A stretch of DNA of 64,000 nt from Bremerella sp. TYQ1 (GCF_020150455.1 NZ_CP083740.1:1922001-1986000), one strand, 5' to 3'; numbered from the stretch's first letter, positions 8,429 to 16,140 are shown. Notes: generated from the letters alone by a model not told the origin. Numbers and translations: made by a program.

Positions 8429-8806
8429 GTGGTGCAAGTGTACGTTGGATACTCGCTGGTAATGACGGCTGATCAGATGACGGAATGCCTTGACATCGAT
8501 CCGAGTCACCCAGAAGGCACATCTGTCATTGAAAGGCTGTTTGGCTGTGGTTACGTCAGGCCGGGCGACTTTGAAGTCTACGGTGATGAAGACATGCAAG
8601 GAGGGTTTTCAGTATCAGAGATCAAAGAGTGTTTTCCATTTGAGACAGGCGAATTGGATCTTTGGAAAGTCGACCTGAAAGCAGCAACTTGCGTCTTCTG
8701 GATTAAGAGCGAATCTGAATGGGATTCAATGGCGGCCGATGGAATCGCAATCAGTGACAAGTTGAATGTCGGCAAGTTTTTCTTCGAAAATGATACAGCA
8801 GAATAG
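8429..8806 (+). CDS. small acidic hypothetical protein, likely immunity gene
   Basis: A 125-aa acidic protein starting at a GTG (GTGGTGCAAGTG) four bases after the stop of the toxin-like remnant 8251-8424. Segments: YVGYSLVMTADQMTECL, ERLFGCGYVRPGDFEVYGDEDMQGGF and a final EFD-rich tail. Not recognised. High acidity, small size and tight spacing to a toxin-like tail support an immunity role by context. Confidence 0.55.
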   Translation: MVQVYVGYSLVMTADQMTECLDIDPSHPEGTSVIERLFGCGYVRPGDFEVYGDEDMQGGFSVSEIKECFPFETGELDLWKVDLKAATCVFWIKSESEWDSMAADGIAISDKLNVGKFFFENDTAE

Positions 8807-9161
8807 ATGTTAATTCAGCTTCTGCATCACGATCTTCGCAGGCTGTGCCGATTTGAACGGTTGCAGCTTTGCCGGTTGAGCCGGCTTCCACGGCTTGAAC
8901 ACCGGCACGCCTGCTGGCGGCGGCTTGGGCTTTTTGCTCAAGCTCTTGTTCACCGCTGAATCTCTCGGCAATGGGTTCATCTTCGACAGCCCGATGACAG
9001 CGTTCTTGTCGTTGAGCCCCAAGCCTTCGCATTACCGTCGGTGTCGCTCTGCCAGCCATCCGCGAAACGTCTTCCTGCAAGTATCTACGGTTAGGGTGGC
9101 CCTTTCCCTTGCGTGCGTGAGCGTTCGCTTCGGCATAAGGAAAAAGAACCGGGCGAAGCCG

Positions 9162-10023
9162 ATGCAGGGGCCAGAGCGACCAACTTTCCCACCAACTTTC
9201 CCACCAACTTTCCCACCAACTTTTTCGCCTTCGATTGATGGATTGAGTGCGGCAATTTCAATTGCCCGAGGACGAATGGCCGAGGCCTTACTCTCAATCT
9301 CAGCGATGGTGGTATTCTTCGGTATCGCTAGTGGCCTGGCGAAGATTTCTGACGGGATCAAAGGACTGATCAACACAACCGAAGGGATTCTGAAAAATCT
9401 TAAAAATGCCGAAAACGTTAATGAAGCGGTCGATACCGTAAGAAAGGGACTTCGTATCGGCAAAGTGACGGTTGAACAAGCCGAAGAAGCCATTACCGGA
9501 ATACCTGCACTCGTCGGAGATGAGGCCCTGGAGACAGGCGTTGATGCCACCACGGAGAAGCACCTCTGGGAAACAGGGGGCAGAGAGCTTGACGATTTTG
9601 GTGACGGGCATAAATACTATGAGCTTAAAAATGGAAAAATTGGAAAGTGTAGTGACCCTTGTCGAGTTTATGATGATCTGGATGAGGCACTTAAGGCCCC
9701 ACAGACGGTGTTGGGCGGACCAAGTTGGGCTTCGTGGGATTTGCTGCCAAAAGTCAACCGGAGAGGACGGATTCATGCGAACATAAACGGTAGACTTTAC
9801 TCAGAACATGCAGTTCCAGAGGATGTCGCCAAGAGCATTGGGCAACGCACCCGGTGGTATTGCCGGTCGTGGTGTGCCGCCTTCTGTTGTCGAAGACATG
9901 ATCCAGAATGGCACGATTAGTGGCATGCCAGTGTCTGGATCAACGATCCGAGTCAGCAAGACCCTTTGTAACGTTGAAGTAGTTCTTGAAGAAGGCATAG
10001 TAGTCACGATCATCAGACATTGA
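9162..10023 (+). pseudogene. orphan polymorphic-toxin C-terminus (DUF4258-like), frameshifted
   Basis: From the ATG at 9162 the frame runs through a PTFPPTFPPTF repeat, a hydrophobic stretch (LLSISAMVVFFGIASGLA) and a helical linker. It then gives a WETGGRELDDFGDGHKYYEL region and reaches GRLYSEHA at about 9800-9810. The expected continuation is in another frame (FQRMSPRALGNAPGG, GRGVPPSVVEDMIQNGT, then VEVVLEEGIVVTII, ending at 10023). Together these match the S-x-H-A ... R-M ... RG-(I/V)-P ... V-x-x-x-I-x-x-G pattern of DUF4258-type RNase-like toxin tips. A one-base change near 9808 therefore inactivates it. An immunity candidate follows 21 bases later. Confidence 0.6.
9180..9227 (+). repeat. 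12-bp tandem repeat, four units
   Basis: CCAACTTTCCCA is repeated three times perfectly from 9180, with a fourth unit diverging after CCAACTTT. It adds a PTFP repeat to the frame of the toxin remnant at 9162-10023. It is probably a slippage-prone spacer. Confidence 0.85.
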
Positions 10024-10044
10024 ATTCTATGATATGGTGCATTT

Positions 10045-10329
10045 GTGGATGAACACACGCAAATTCTGCTCGACAAGACAGAGCAACTGTTTCAGCAGTT
10101 TCGCAGCCGTGTTATCACGCTAGAGGAATTGCAAAATGGAATAGTGGGCATTGCTTCAGCGTTCGAGGGCGGCTTGGGAAATCAGATTGGCACGGCACTC
10201 AACAAACTGGAGGGCGATCTCGAACACATTCGATTCATGTCACAACCAGAAGATCACTTCCCTGATGCTTTGGATCGAATCACGCAAACGAAAAGAGCGA
10301 TTAGAAACGTGCGTGGGACCAAGGGCTGA
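10045..10329 (+). CDS. small helical protein, likely immunity gene of the DUF4258-like toxin
   Basis: A 94-aa protein from a GTG (GTGGATGAACAC), mostly helical (LLDKTEQLFQQFRSRVITL, LEELQNGIVGIASAF) with a charged end. It begins 21 bases after the stop of the frameshifted toxin remnant, the standard toxin-immunity order. The family was not recognised. The immunity role is inferred from position and size. Confidence 0.6.
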   Translation: MDEHTQILLDKTEQLFQQFRSRVITLEELQNGIVGIASAFEGGLGNQIGTALNKLEGDLEHIRFMSQPEDHFPDALDRITQTKRAIRNVRGTKG

Positions 10330-10890
10330 GTATCCCAAAGTCAAGAAGTCAACATGCTCCATCAAGATTTCACGCAACCACCCTCGCCCCCACCTTTTTT
10401 TGACGCCCATTCCCACGAAAAGCATTTTGCAACTGCGTTTGCCTTTGCTCTTGCAAATTCACCCGCCAAAGCATGGCCGGTGCGTTTGCTTTCGCATGTG
10501 CCCGGCTATTCGCCCCGTGCCTTGGCTCCTGCATGAGCCGTCTGCATCTGCACCGAACGTCCGCCCCAGCGTCTGCTTTCGCATGAGCGGGCCATCATCC
10601 GCTTCGACGCTTGCTCTTGCGTTGGCCGCCCACCATCCGCTTTGGCATCAGGCATCTGGCGACCGCATCAGCGCTGGCGACCGCCCCAGCACGGCCGCCT
10701 GGCATCGCCGACGCCAAGCAAACGCCAGTGCGAAAGAACGACGAAAGGGTCGCGACTTTCTTCGGCGAAAATAGCGTAATAAAAGTCAGGAGTGGTCAGC
10801 AGATGACAGGGGGACTGATACATGCCGAGAGAATTACTTGTTATACGCCACGAAGAACAACTTACTCCGGGCAGATATTGATACGCCGGC
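10330..10890. repeat. intergenic stretch with degenerate ~40-48 bp repeats
   Basis: No supported gene lies here. Between about 10434 and 10700 a loose unit recurs. Its best copies are TGCGTTTGCTTTCGCATG (10481) and CGTCTGCTTTCGCATGAGC (10570), with weaker ones near 10435, 10529, 10608 and 10649. The unit is GC-rich, with GCATG/GCATCA words and CCGGCYATTCGCC-like links. Long plus-strand ORFs through it look like repeat-driven artefacts. I cannot say whether it is decayed coding sequence or an intergenic repeat family. Confidence 0.4.
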
Positions 10891-11325
10891 ATGCAACTTG
10901 TTCAATATGCTTTAGATTTGCTTTGGCAAGCACATTCGGAACATGTTGATGACAAAATTCTTTCAGACGCAGTGGACCAAATTGAATCACTTGTTCCCGT
11001 TGATGTTTCTGACTGCGAGCGTGCCGCCACGGAGGCTGTCGGAGGGTGGGTGTTTTTCTTAACCAGCGTCTACAGCACGCTACGATGCCTGCTCGGGCAG
11101 AAGCCGTCATTTTGGGCCCTAGAATCGGCTGAAAACGCCGTCAACGCCTTTTATCACCGGGCGGAAGATCGTTTCATGCGAGAACAGGGAAAGCGCTGGT
11201 ACAGTTCAGACGAATCGGAAGTAAGGGCTAACTCGCCAGAGATTGCTCAAGAGATCGAATTTCAGTGGCGATGCCTGGAACGCTGCCAGCAGGGCCAGCC
11301 CATCTCACGCCAGTCGCCTCCCTAA
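10891..11325 (+). CDS. hypothetical helical protein, possible immunity gene
   Basis: A 144-aa protein (MQLVQYALDLLWQAHSEHVD), strongly helical, with a central DCERAATEAVGGWVFFLTSVYST helix and an ALESAENAVNAFYHRAEDRF segment. The overall look is of an all-helical immunity protein. Not recognised. It precedes an Rhs remnant by 26 bases, so it may have belonged to the previous, lost toxin cassette. Confidence 0.55.
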   Translation: MQLVQYALDLLWQAHSEHVDDKILSDAVDQIESLVPVDVSDCERAATEAVGGWVFFLTSVYSTLRCLLGQKPSFWALESAENAVNAFYHRAEDRFMREQGKRWYSSDESEVRANSPEIAQEIEFQWRCLERCQQGQPISRQSPP

Positions 11326-11351
11326 TCCAGGTTATATAAAATACTCGCGTC

Positions 11352-11618
11352 TTGGTCTTCAATGCGACCACGATCACGCTGTTTAACTACCAGTATGACG
11401 CGGCCGGACAACGCACGTCGGTGGTCGATGAAGATGGCAACCGCACGACCTGGACCTACGATGGTGCCAGCCAGCTTCTCACCGAGCACCGGGCCCAAAG
11501 CTTTGCCGGGTCTACTGCCTTCCAGACGAAGTTCGTGTTGAACGATGGGGCATTTGAGCTGGCAGACAACAAGTGCCCAACCCGTGTCCGGTATGTCCTG
11601 GACCCGCTCACCAAGTAG
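11352..11618 (+). pseudogene. Rhs/YD-repeat fragment
   Basis: The frame reads FNYQYDAAGQRTSVVDEDGN then RTTWTYDGASQLLTEHRAQS: two successive YD repeats of the Rhs type. It then drifts into FQTKFVLNDGAFELADNKCPTRV and stops. There is no proper N-terminus; the TTG at 11352 is only the first codon that could start it. This is the best preserved Rhs scar in the window. Parts of it are also found at 6727-6790 and 7205-7295, so all three descend from the same Rhs parent. Confidence 0.8.
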
Positions 11619-11660
11619 ATGGCATTTTAGAGGTCAATTGATCATGGAGTCTTCCTCACC

Positions 11661-11813
11661 CACCGCGAAGAACCTGAGCCGGTCTTCAAAATCGAAGTGG
11701 AAGGGGATCATGTCTACAGGGTGGGCGTGAGCGGAGTGCTGGTGCATAATGCATCGGCTCCGAGTGGATACTGCGATCCTTCAGGCCGCCGCTACCGATC
11801 CTCCGCAAGTTAA
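11661..11813 (+). pseudogene. pretoxin HINT module C-terminus (VHNAS)
   Basis: This frame reads HREEPEPVFKIEVEGDHVYR then VGVSGVLVHNASAPSG. It is the end of a pretoxin HINT (Hedgehog/intein-like) self-cleaving domain, with the terminal VHN just before the toxin tip. The same segment occurs at 14210-14320. It closes with TAA at 11811, while the toxin domain continues in the overlapping frame beginning 11749. A frameshift has therefore separated releasing domain and toxin. In intact proteins the HINT domain releases the C-terminal toxin. Confidence 0.75.
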
Positions 11814-12420
11814 AAAGATTCAGAAAAAGGATCGACAATCAGCACCGAAGAAATCAAAAGGCAATACTAAGGCTAAACGTCAGAAGGTGGAGAAGGAGAG
11901 TTCCGAATTTAAAGCAATTCAGAAGAAACTTGATGGCAAGATTGAGGAGTGTGAGAATATATGCATAAACTTGCTGGATGACGAAAATGCGTCGGCACCG
12001 CTTCCTTGCTGCAGCGGATTCACACACGGCGGCTCTGTAACTCTTGTCGAAATCGTGAAAGTAAACGGTCGGGAAGTTTCAATCTACGGCAAGGGCCAAA
12101 AGACAGGAGACGACAAATGTCCTGGAGGTGTCAATAAGCATAGGCAAGCATCTGTCAAGACGGCACGAAAGGCCGCAATGACCGGAAAATATGATTACCT
12201 CACCATGAACAGGCAGTGGAGTACGACCACCGGAGGTGTTTCGACTCACACGGATCGTCCTGATGTCATCGGCGTGCGTTGTGATGGGAAGGTCGATGCC
12301 TGGGAGATCATCTCCGAAAACGACAAACCCAAGGACTTGCAAAAACGGGTTGACGAGGGGATGGCAACATTACCGAAAGCGAATCGGGGAAACACGTTCG
12401 TGATCGACAAGTTCTGTTAG
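11749..12420 (+). CDS. putative PD-(D/E)XK-type toxin tip
   Basis: A 223-aa frame. The first 20 residues are probably not native because the HINT module upstream is in another frame. A Lys-rich linker (residues 25-65) leads to a domain containing CCSGFTHGGSVTL, KCPGGVNKHRQASVKTARKA and MNRQWSTTTGG. It ends with RPDVIGVRCDGKVDAWEIIS (about 173-192). The last pattern, P-D-(V/I)-x-G-V plus a strand with E-(I/V)-x-S, is that of restriction-endonuclease-fold toxin tips (Tox-REase type). I infer a DNA-cleaving toxin. Its upstream delivery and processing parts are only remnants. Its partner gene follows after 12 bases. Confidence 0.6.
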   Translation: MHRLRVDTAILQAAATDPPQVKKIQKKDRQSAPKKSKGNTKAKRQKVEKESSEFKAIQKKLDGKIEECENICINLLDDENASAPLPCCSGFTHGGSVTLVEIVKVNGREVSIYGKGQKTGDDKCPGGVNKHRQASVKTARKAAMTGKYDYLTMNRQWSTTTGGVSTHTDRPDVIGVRCDGKVDAWEIISENDKPKDLQKRVDEGMATLPKANRGNTFVIDKFC

Positions 12421-12432
12421 GATTACAGAGAC

Positions 12433-13242
12433 ATGAATCGAGAAGTCGCAGAAGATTGCATGGCGATCGCCTTCTACGGCGTTCAAGCAGATGCTGAAAC
12501 GCTTGGGGCCTTTTACGCTGTGTTGATCGACTGGTTCAACGCCGCTGGTTGTCCACCTGATAAGCTTTCAGTGGATGGTTCTGGTTTCGGTGGAAAACCC
12601 GTGCCGTTTGGGAATGCAGACAAAAGACTGCGGAAGAAGGGATTTTCCGGTGTCGATTCATTTGATGTATATGCAATGCTGCCAAAAGGAACGACGCCAA
12701 CCGTCGATTGGTGGGCGACGGCGTCTCTATCTTTGGATTACAAGCCATCATTCTTTGTACAAGCTCGCCGATCCTTGGCAAGCCTTGAAGAGCCGAGCGT
12801 GAGCAATTTTGTCGAGAAGTGTGTTGCTGCCCTAACTCCCGTTTACGGAATCGCTTACTATCGGGATCACAGCAGGGGGCCAGGGTTTTACGCAATTGGA
12901 TTGAATTATGTCACACCGGACAATGTGATTGGGGACGATCCAGAAGAACTTGAGGCCGTATCAAAGTGGGGATACGTCGGCCTGAATAGCGAGGTCTATC
13001 GGGATGGTGTCATTCGAGATGTGTATCCGTACAATTATCTGACTGATCCACACTTGAAGATGCAGGTCCACGGCAAAACGCTGGAGTCATGGATATCATC
13101 AGATGATTCCCGTGGGACATTGCACAAGATTGGTGACCAGATGATGGTTTGGCAGGTCGGCAGTGAACAGGTCGAATCGGTGCGATCCCTCTTGGCTGAG
13201 TCTGGCATAATCTTCGATTGGAACAAGTACAAAGAGGACTGA
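12433..13242 (+). CDS. immunity protein of the REase-like toxin (inferred)
   Basis: A 269-aa soluble protein starting at ATG 12433, only 12 bases after the toxin stop codon. Features: an N-terminal DAETLGAFYAVLIDWFNAAG helix, a WWATASLSLDYKPSFFVQARRS strand region, a VYGIAYYRDHSRGPGFYAIGLNY motif, and a C-terminal MMVWQVGSEQVESVRSLLAESG segment. The family was not firmly recognised (large Imm-type, reminiscent of Imm52). The tight downstream position of an intact gene, next to a toxin whose delivery part is lost, supports a protective role. Confidence 0.65.
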   Translation: MNREVAEDCMAIAFYGVQADAETLGAFYAVLIDWFNAAGCPPDKLSVDGSGFGGKPVPFGNADKRLRKKGFSGVDSFDVYAMLPKGTTPTVDWWATASLSLDYKPSFFVQARRSLASLEEPSVSNFVEKCVAALTPVYGIAYYRDHSRGPGFYAIGLNYVTPDNVIGDDPEELEAVSKWGYVGLNSEVYRDGVIRDVYPYNYLTDPHLKMQVHGKTLESWISSDDSRGTLHKIGDQMMVWQVGSEQVESVRSLLAESGIIFDWNKYKED

Positions 13243-13408
13243 TTGCATTGTGTGCATCGTCTATCATTGCCCCTGCTTTCCCTCCCGCATTTCCGGTTTC
13301 CCAATTTCTGCAGCATACTTGGTCACGCTTCAGCAACCCGCCATCCCGTCCACAGTGTAATACTTAGTACGTACGCTTTTGTGATGAATTGATTTTGAGG
13401 ACTGAGCA

Positions 13409-13924
13409 ATGTCGTTGAGCCAACTTATCGGGCTGATTTCTCCGCCTAACACTCCGGAATTTCAGGGCGATGTACAAGATGAGAATGCGGTCGCGGCATC
13501 GCTCGGTACGCCATTGCCAGATGACTACTTAGCCTTCGGTCATGCGTTTGGATCGGGTAGGTTCTGCAATGAGTTCATACGCGTCTTCAATCCGTTTTCT
13601 CCTGAATACATCGATTTGGTGAATGGTCGTTTGTCGGCCCTACGGTCCTCTGCAGAGCGAGGCGAGTTAGACAGATATCCAGTATTTCCAACGACTGATG
13701 GCTTGCTACCCTGGGGCGATGACGAGAATGGAAATATTCTTGGTTGGCTGACGCGCGGTAGTCCCGATCAGTGGGTGGTAGCAATCCGAGAACAAGGCAA
13801 TGGAGTTGAGGTTTGGGAGATGTCGTTTTCAGAATTTCTCTGCAAAGCGTTTCAGAATCAAATCGATGTTGCGATCTGGGATGAACCATTTCAGCCAGAG
13901 GAACTCAACTTTGAACCAAGTTAG
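13409..13924 (+). CDS. SUKH (SMI1/KNR4) family immunity-type protein
   Basis: A 171-aa SUKH protein preceded by TTGAGGACTGAGCA. Signatures: AVAASLGTPLPDDYLAFGHAFGSG, FIRVFNPF and GLLPWGDDENGNILGWLTRG. The missing Trp of the N-terminal motif (DENAVAASLG) is a small departure. It is close in layout to 3195-3734. A HINT remnant begins about 107 bases downstream, so this gene could mark the end of a former cassette whose toxin is gone. Confidence 0.85.
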   Translation: MSLSQLIGLISPPNTPEFQGDVQDENAVAASLGTPLPDDYLAFGHAFGSGRFCNEFIRVFNPFSPEYIDLVNGRLSALRSSAERGELDRYPVFPTTDGLLPWGDDENGNILGWLTRGSPDQWVVAIREQGNGVEVWEMSFSEFLCKAFQNQIDVAIWDEPFQPEELNFEPS

Positions 13925-14030
13925 ATCTGCTCCTTAGTTAATTCCTCCCCCGCCCTTCATCGAAGGGCCAGCAACGGCTCTTTCGATCGCCCCTTGTCCG
14001 CCTTTGCAAGAGGGAGAAGGCCAAAGGATC

Positions 14031-14487
14031 ACCGGGCGGTTCTCGCACACTGCTGGTGACCTCTACGACCTGAAGCTGACCAGCGAGACAGCCCCGCTGG
14101 GCGTTACCGGCAGCCACCCGTTTGGGTCGATCGAAACGATTGGGTAAGCACGCTGACCTGACCGTGGGTGAAGTGCTAATTACTCTAGAAGGCACCACCA
14201 CCGTCCAATCGATCACCCACCGCGATGAACCGGAGCCGGTCTTCAACATCGAAGTGGATGGCGAGCATGTTTATCGGGTGGGCGAGAGCGGAGTGCTGGT
14301 GCATAATGCGTCCACCAATCAGCACGCCCCTGCTTCCGCAAAGCCCGTGATGCCGACGAGCGTTACAATGGCATGGCGAGTGCTCGATGAGCAGAACGGT
14401 CCAAGCGGTACGTTCGTCATCCAGAATGACCCTCAAATCAACACGCAAGATCCGTGTCGTGCGAGGAGTCTCCCGTGCAGGCAATAA
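14031..14487 (+). pseudogene. pretoxin HINT module with truncated toxin tip, two frameshifts
   Basis: From 14031 one frame gives TGRFSHTAGDLYDLKLTSET and LGVTGSHPF. The next block (WVDRNDWVS) is in a second frame. From about 14150 a third frame gives ADLTVGEVLITLEGTTTVQS, then EPVFNIEVDGEHVYRVGESG and VLVHNAS. These are successive blocks of a pretoxin HINT domain, so two small indels within about 45 bases have broken it. After VHNAS only about 57 residues of a variable tip remain before the TAA, with no recognisable toxin fold. A SUKH gene starts 14 bases later. Confidence 0.75.
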
Positions 14488-14501
14488 TACCTCGGTGATT
14501 C

Positions 14502-15071
14502 ATGTTTACTGACAAGACATCAGAATTGGCGGCATTGGTTTCTCCTCCCGATGCCCCCTTGGACTTTGACGAAACCGTTTTGCAAAGAAACCAGGGCATT
14601 CTCAGAATCGAGTTCCCTGCGGACGCTGTAGAGTTTGCCAAGGTGTTCGGGAGTGGGAGGTTCAAGTGTGCTTATACTTGGGAAGTGTGGAGTCCGTCCC
14701 GACAAACGTTTCCATTGATCGTCCTAGAGTCCAGTTGCATTTTCAACATGTTCAAGGAATCGATGGAGATTGACGACGTCCCATTTGCGATCTTTCCCGA
14801 CGTTGGAGGGATTCTCCCTTTCGCTACTAGCTCCGATGGTGATTGGGTCTGCTGGATCACGAAGGGAGAGCCGAACGACTGGAAGGTTGTCGATCTCTAT
14901 CAGTACGAACAAGGTTTCTACCAAATCTTGGAGATGGGGTTTTCTGAGTATTTCTACAACGTGCTCACACGGAACGTCGTTCTGGATCGTCTCAAGGAAG
15001 GTGACGTTTGGAATCCCGATGAAGTGGAGTTTCAGCAGAAAGTCCGAAAGGACCGAGACTATGGTGGCTAA
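14502..15071 (+). CDS. SUKH (SMI1/KNR4) family immunity-type protein
   Basis: A 189-aa SUKH-like protein 14 bases after the HINT/toxin remnant. It has the N-terminal SPPDAPLDFDETVLQRNQGI block, IEFPADAVEFAKVFGSGRF in the position of the LP.DY..F...YGSG motif, and GGILPFATSSDGDWVCWITKG as core. Its position makes it the immunity gene of the truncated tip at 14031-14487. The final codons overlap the start of the DUF6882-like gene (ATGGTGGCTAA). Confidence 0.8.
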   Translation: MFTDKTSELAALVSPPDAPLDFDETVLQRNQGILRIEFPADAVEFAKVFGSGRFKCAYTWEVWSPSRQTFPLIVLESSCIFNMFKESMEIDDVPFAIFPDVGGILPFATSSDGDWVCWITKGEPNDWKVVDLYQYEQGFYQILEMGFSEYFYNVLTRNVVLDRLKEGDVWNPDEVEFQQKVRKDRDYGG

Positions 15072-15435
15072 TAAGTCCCTGTATTCTCATGTGCAGAATT
15101 GTGCGCCCTTCGCCTTCGACCGGCAATTGCTCTTCGCTGAGTTAGTCGCTGACCTCCCCTGGGCCTACGATCTGCACACCGGTATCCTCTCCTTTGGCGA
15201 TCGCTTCGCCTGGCAAGCCGAAGTCCTCGGCACCGAATCCGAAGAGAGCGGCACTTGGCTCTGGGCATGGGCGAACGAAGGGAGCGACATCCCAAAGCAA
15301 CAACAAGGCGCTTCGCTCATCCGCATATTCCCAAACCGCCTGCTTGATGGCCTGAAGCGTTGTCCTCAGCATATTGCAGGAGGGGAAACGCCGAGTGTTG
15401 GGTTTCCAATTGTATTGCTCCGCAGCCCCAACTGA
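15061..15435 (+). CDS. DUF6882-like protein, C-terminally truncated
   Basis: It starts at ATG 15061, overlapping the end of the SUKH gene by 11 bases. The 124-aa product has FDRQLLFAELVADLPWAYDL, LSFGDRFAWQAEVLGTESEE and WLWAWANEGSDIP, the N-terminal half of DUF6882-type proteins. After SDIP the sequence (PKQQQGASLIRIF...) no longer resembles the family. Another frame continues with NNKALRSSAYSQTACLMA but soon hits a TGA. I suspect an indel and decay near 15290, so the protein may be non-functional. Confidence 0.6.
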   Translation: MVANKSLYSHVQNCAPFAFDRQLLFAELVADLPWAYDLHTGILSFGDRFAWQAEVLGTESEESGTWLWAWANEGSDIPKQQQGASLIRIFPNRLLDGLKRCPQHIAGGETPSVGFPIVLLRSPN

Positions 15436-15539
15436 ATAGAAGTCTACGGCGCTCATGTCAGCGGCAATCCATTCCTTTGAGGTTGTATATTTTTTTGGAT
15501 AAGGACCGTCGGTGTGACAAAGCTTACCGCCGGATAGCT

Positions 15540-15581
15540 AAAAAGAAAAAAGGGCAGGGCCGCCCAACTGGGCGGCCCTGC
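15540..15581 (-). terminator. rho-independent terminator
   Basis: A perfect 12-bp GC-rich stem (15554-15565 with 15570-15581, loop AACT) is followed on the minus strand by a run of T with few interruptions. It ends the minus-strand unit that starts with the small protein at 15606-15734, and probably the whole island operon. Confidence 0.9.
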
Positions 15582-15605
15582 GAGACTTATCTGCGGATCG
15601 AAATT

Positions 15606-15734
15606 CTACCGTCGTGAAGAACGACCGCGGCAACGACCGGCGTGAAATCCCTTCCGGCTTCCCAATTGCTTTCCGGTTTTGTAGCAAGCCCAGGCAACGA
15701 CGGCCCAGAATGCAGCCTGCACGATGGTTTCCAT
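15606..15734 (-). CDS. 42-aa putative membrane microprotein
   Basis: A small ORF with a strong ribosome-binding site (GGGAGG five to six bases before ATG 15734). The product is METIVQAAFWAVVAWACYKT followed by a basic, Gly/Arg-rich tail (GKQLGSRKGFHAGR...). One hydrophobic span (residues 5-18) is followed by positive charges, which fits a single-pass membrane peptide. A textbook terminator lies 25 bases downstream. These points support a real gene, but the function is unknown. It closes the minus-strand island cluster. Confidence 0.65.
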   Translation of the reverse strand: METIVQAAFWAVVAWACYKTGKQLGSRKGFHAGRCRGRSSRR

Positions 15735-15924
15735 AAATCCTCCCACTTCTCGAAGTAACAAACACTACCTGTCCGAGCGTCGAAAATTCACACAACGAGG
15801 ATGATATCGGTGCTGACGCCGCCCGCGCTGCTGACCACCTCGGATCAAACGCAGATCGACTTGATCCGCTGCATTCCGAGGATGCGTCGTTCGTGACAAG
15901 ACTGCTGTTTCCGAAATGCGGGAG

Positions 15925-16140
15925 TTAGGCTGCTTTCGGTTCATAAGACCCGCTCCCCGAAGGCTCCCATGCTCTCAATAAATCGACTTCGTCCCAGTCG
16001 ATGACGTTCGGGCCGAAACCGACTTCGTCGTCCAGGTCGTCAGAAGGTTCCTCCACGAGCGAAAATCCAAGTTGGCGGACCGTGGCAACGGTCTCGCCGG
16101 TAGCCTCGGCAACGGCTCGGTAGAAATCTGAAGTTTGCAT
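15925..16140 (-). CDS. small conserved-type hypothetical protein
   Basis: A 71-aa acidic protein (MQTSDFYRAVAEATGETVAT). The N-terminal 40 residues look like a helix-turn-helix-sized helical bundle (VAEATGETVATVRQLGFSLVEE). The second half is acidic (DDLDDEVGFGPNVIDWDEVD). CTAAGGAGAAATGAACTT precedes the ATG, with AAGGAG as ribosome-binding site. It lies downstream of the AAA+ cluster but after a hairpin. I have no family name for it. Confidence 0.6.
   Translation of the reverse strand: MQTSDFYRAVAEATGETVATVRQLGFSLVEEPSDDLDDEVGFGPNVIDWDEVDLLRAWEPSGSGSYEPKAA

Noticed and set aside
8810..9022. 70-aa minus-strand ORF rich in Lys/Pro
   Set aside because: Its composition is somewhat protein-like (KPPPAGVPVFKPWKPAQPAK), but there is no start signal, no family match, and the region is decayed; left uncalled.
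14770..15060. N-terminal extension of the DUF6882-like frame
   Set aside because: It lies out of frame over the SUKH gene; the ATG at 15061 is the natural start.
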